Below, piece after piece: positions 62,144 to 64,000 of a stretch of 64,000 nucleotides of DNA; position 1 is the stretch's first letter; the number at the start of each line of letters is the position of its first letter. This DNA comes from Lachnospiraceae bacterium (GTDB lineage Bacteria; Bacillota; Clostridia; Lachnospirales; Lachnospiraceae). The position numbers were made by a program, and so were the translations under genes. Below the pieces are notes generated by a model. It did no database searches. It was not told the DNA's origin and worked only from the letters and a program-made list of their open reading frames with translations. Location: NCBI GenBank assembly GCA_021771695.1, contig JAETON010000009.1, positions 38,338 through 102,337 of the forward strand. The letters run 5' to 3'.

Positions 62144-62770
62144 ATGAGTACAAAAACGATTATTACCATTGAAAGACAATATGGAAGCGGGGGACATCTG
62201 ATTGGGCAGAAGCTGGCAGAAGAACTGGGCATCCCTTTTTATGATGGTGAATTAATTAAAGTAGCAGCAAAAGAAAGTGGTATCTGTGAAGAGATTTTTG
62301 AAAGTTTTGATGAAAAGCCTACGACCAGCTTTCTCTATTCTTTGGTAATGGATCCATATTCTTTGGGATATAATTCAAATTCATTTGATTTACCACTGAA
62401 TCATAAAGTATTTTTAGCTGCATTTGATACGATTAAAGATATTGCAGCAAAAGGTCCTTGTGTATTTGTAGGACGCTGTGCAGATTATGCATTAGAAGAT
62501 TTTGATAACTGTCTCAGTGTATATATTCATGCACCTTTTGAAGACAGAATCCGAAGAATTGAAGATGTCTATGAGATTCCGGCAGGAAAAAGTAAAGAAG
62601 CTTTGATGAAAAAGGATAAACAGCGTTCCAGCTATTATAACTACTATAGTTCCAATAAGTGGGGAGATGCAAAATCTTATGATTTATGCATTGACAGCAG
62701 TTATCTTGGCATTGATGGAAGTGTTGATTTGATCAAACAAGTAATTTCTATGAAAGAATCTGAAGAATAA
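62144..62770 (+). CDS. Cytidylate-kinase-like protein
   Basis: A 208-residue P-loop protein of the cytidylate-kinase-like group common in Clostridia. The nucleotide site reads RQYGSGGHLIGQKLA; GRCADYAL and the LID-like basic region (KKDKQRSSYYNYYS) fit a nucleotide kinase. The true substrate is not known and genuine cmk differs in sequence. The ATG at 62144 follows AAGGGAG; an in-frame start 36 bases upstream lies in a small hairpin region. Confidence 0.85.
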   Translation: MSTKTIITIERQYGSGGHLIGQKLAEELGIPFYDGELIKVAAKESGICEEIFESFDEKPTTSFLYSLVMDPYSLGYNSNSFDLPLNHKVFLAAFDTIKDIAAKGPCVFVGRCADYALEDFDNCLSVYIHAPFEDRIRRIEDVYEIPAGKSKEALMKKDKQRSSYYNYYSSNKWGDAKSYDLCIDSSYLGIDGSVDLIKQVISMKESEE

Positions 62771-62780
62771 AAGATATACT

Positions 62781-62809
62781 AAAAGTGGGAAAATTTTCCC
62801 ACTTTTTAT
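62781..62809. terminator. Bidirectional terminator
   Basis: A perfect palindrome of 13 pairs (62781-62793 with 62794-62806) with A and T runs on its edges. It ends the kinase-like gene on the + strand and the recombinase gene on the - strand. Confidence 0.9.
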
Positions 62810-63861
62810 TATTCTCTTAATTTCACTTTATTTGCCGCCTGTCTGCGCCTGGTATCAGACATGGCAGCATAATGCTTTCGAGTCGTATTCACATCGGAAT
62901 GTCCTAAAACCTCAGCAACCAGATAAATATCATCTGTTTCTTGATAAAGTGCTGTACCATAGGTGCTTCGCAGCTTATGAGGTGTGATCTTCTTTAACGG
63001 AGTTACTTCTTTTGCATATTTTTTCACTAGATTCTGGACTGCCTGCACTCCAATTCTTTTTCTCTGCATGGAGTAAAAAAGTGCATTTTCATGTCCTTCT
63101 TTTGGTACAATTTTACTTCGTGTGCCATCCATATATTGTTCTAATGCATCTGCAACTTCATCTCCAAAGTAAACAGTCATTTCCTTTCGTCCTTTTCTTA
63201 TGACATGAATTCCATTGTTTCGGAAATCAACATCCTGAATATTTAATCCAACCAATTCTGAAACTCGGATTCCAGTACCAAGAAGAAGTGTGATAATTGC
63301 CAAATCCCGTTCCTTTGTTTTTTCATAATAAGCACGCTTTTGTCCAGTCAGCTGGCCGCCTCCATGTTCGATAAAATCTAAAAGAGAAGCAACTTCATCT
63401 GCCTCCAAACGAATAATTTCCTTTTCATGGATTTTCGGCATATCCACCAATAAAGTAGGATTCTTTTCAATTAGCTGCCGTTTATAAAAATAAGCATAAA
63501 AAGAACGAAGGGCAGACATTTTCCGAAATACGCCTCGTTCCGTATTCTGCATATGTTTTTCATCTGCCTCATAGACTTTCAAATACTCCATATATTCCTC
63601 TAAATCCACAGATTCAATATGATCTAAGTCAGAAACTTTAAAATCCGTAATATCATAATTGCGGTATGCCGGATTCTCATCCATTAAAAAATGAAAAAAC
63701 ACCCGAAGATCATAAGCATAGGCAATTCTTGTACGAACCTGCGTTGTAGAATCAATGGCACGAAAAAACTCCTTGGCAAAAGGAGGAAGCGTTCTTAGCA
63801 GTTCTCGTAATTTTATAGTTTGTTTTGCTGTCAATTCATCATAATAAGTCTTTGATTTCAT
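62809..63861 (-). CDS. Tyrosine recombinase, XerC/XerD-like
   Basis: A 350-residue recombinase with the full active site: Arg199 (GTGIRVSEL), Lys223, His295 and Arg298 (PHKLRST), His321 (LGHSD) and nucleophile Tyr331. The N-terminal SAM-like core-binding domain spans about 35-140. An insertion (about 166-182, HGGGQLTGQKRAYYE) lengthens the loop before the catalytic domain. No attachment repeats or mobile genes were noticed, so chromosome-dimer resolution or a XerS-like role is more likely than phage integration. It starts as ATGA overlapping an upstream partial gene. Confidence 0.92.
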   Translation of the reverse strand: MKSKTYYDELTAKQTIKLRELLRTLPPFAKEFFRAIDSTTQVRTRIAYAYDLRVFFHFLMDENPAYRNYDITDFKVSDLDHIESVDLEEYMEYLKVYEADEKHMQNTERGVFRKMSALRSFYAYFYKRQLIEKNPTLLVDMPKIHEKEIIRLEADEVASLLDFIEHGGGQLTGQKRAYYEKTKERDLAIITLLLGTGIRVSELVGLNIQDVDFRNNGIHVIRKGRKEMTVYFGDEVADALEQYMDGTRSKIVPKEGHENALFYSMQRKRIGVQAVQNLVKKYAKEVTPLKKITPHKLRSTYGTALYQETDDIYLVAEVLGHSDVNTTRKHYAAMSDTRRRQAANKVKLRE

Positions 63862-64000
63862 TTTATTTCCTCCCGATGATTTAAATAATCTCTCGGAATC
63901 TTTAAGCCAGTAAACTCAATGCTTTCAGATTCCTTTTTTATTAAAATCCCCCACTTTCTCGCCAAAAAAGCTTGACAAATCTTCAAAAATTTGCGGCGAA
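63858..64000 (-). CDS. Partial gene upstream of the recombinase, C-terminal 46 residues
   Basis: On the - strand a frame is open from the window edge and ends in TGA overlapping the recombinase ATG (ATGA). The tail includes RRKFLKICQAFLARKWG and ends in NHREEIK. A GGGAGG ribosome site for the recombinase lies inside it. The family cannot be told from this fragment. The overlap argues for translational coupling. Confidence 0.6.
   Translation of the reverse strand, partial: RRKFLKICQAFLARKWGILIKKESESIEFTGLKIPRDYLNHREEIK

Noticed and set aside
62809..63861. Phage or integrative-element integrase
   Set aside because: No other mobile genes, tRNA target or flanking repeats were seen; the sequence looks like a chromosomal Xer-type protein.
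63895..63939. Hairpin with T-run on the + strand (terminator-like) near the window end
   Set aside because: On the - strand these bases are an open coding frame that ends in an ATGA overlap with the recombinase gene, and no + strand gene reads toward it.

Overview
The window looks like a chromosomal segment of a spore-forming, anaerobic, AT-rich Gram-positive bacterium of the Clostridia, most likely a Lachnospiraceae member. This rests on gene content: a complete Rnf ion-pumping complex, PolC-type DNA polymerase III, CodY, CarD, a short HisG with a HisZ partner, sporulation proteins of the YqfC/YqfD, YlmC/YmxH and SpoVB types, and a C-terminal zinc ribbon on MscL. Almost everything is core genome on the + strand. 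I see no rRNA, tRNA, CRISPR array, insertion sequence or prophage. Family names are from motif recognition; no database search was run.

Layout. 1-3886: the 3' end of a methionine aminopeptidase gene, then a response regulator / BcrA-type ABC ATPase / permease / histidine kinase module of the antimicrobial-peptide-sensing kind. 3893-5385: two uncharacterised genes behind their own promoter. 5490-10607: a partial histidine operon (hisZ, hisG, hisD, hisB, then a degenerate HisF-like barrel fused to HisIE), with a possible compact RNA pseudoknot in its leader. 10608-13850: a small membrane protein, alaS and rpsU. 13888-18626: yqfC-yqfD-phoH-ybeY and a SpoVB/MurJ-like flippase. 18781-22648: two membrane-anchored extracytoplasmic proteins (one with a BofC-like C terminus) and two flavoproteins. 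22683-25010: proB, a DUF896 gene and proA. 25263-30283: rnfCDGEAB. 30405-36746: a YlmC-like gene, nrdR, comM, dprA, topA and codY. 36754-38568: rpsB-tsf with a structured leader.

38662-43605 is the least orderly part: an N-terminally truncated LysR-like gene and a stand-alone trpB, both on the - strand, a 400-base gene-free stretch with a coding remnant, a heavy-metal-domain protein that lost one metal-binding cysteine, mscL, carD and a small membrane protein. 43684-54212 is a growth and envelope block (pyrH, frr, uppS, cdsA, dxr, rseP, ispG, polC). 54361-62044 is the classic translation cluster (rimP, nusA, rnpM/ylxR, an L7Ae-like gene, infB, rbfA, nrnA, truB, ribF). The window ends with a cytidylate-kinase-like gene facing a tyrosine recombinase and a partial gene translationally coupled to it, both on the - strand.

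How it works together: much of the window links translation (alaS, rpsU, rpsB, tsf, frr, rimP-infB-rbfA-truB), amino-acid supply (his, pro, trpB) and nutrient sensing (CodY). Rnf couples ferredoxin oxidation to an ion gradient. The most unusual signals are RNA-leader structures (hisZ, rpsB, rimP), the HisF-like/HisIE fusion, and the decaying genes between 38.6 and 41.8 kb. No clearly new multi-gene system was found.
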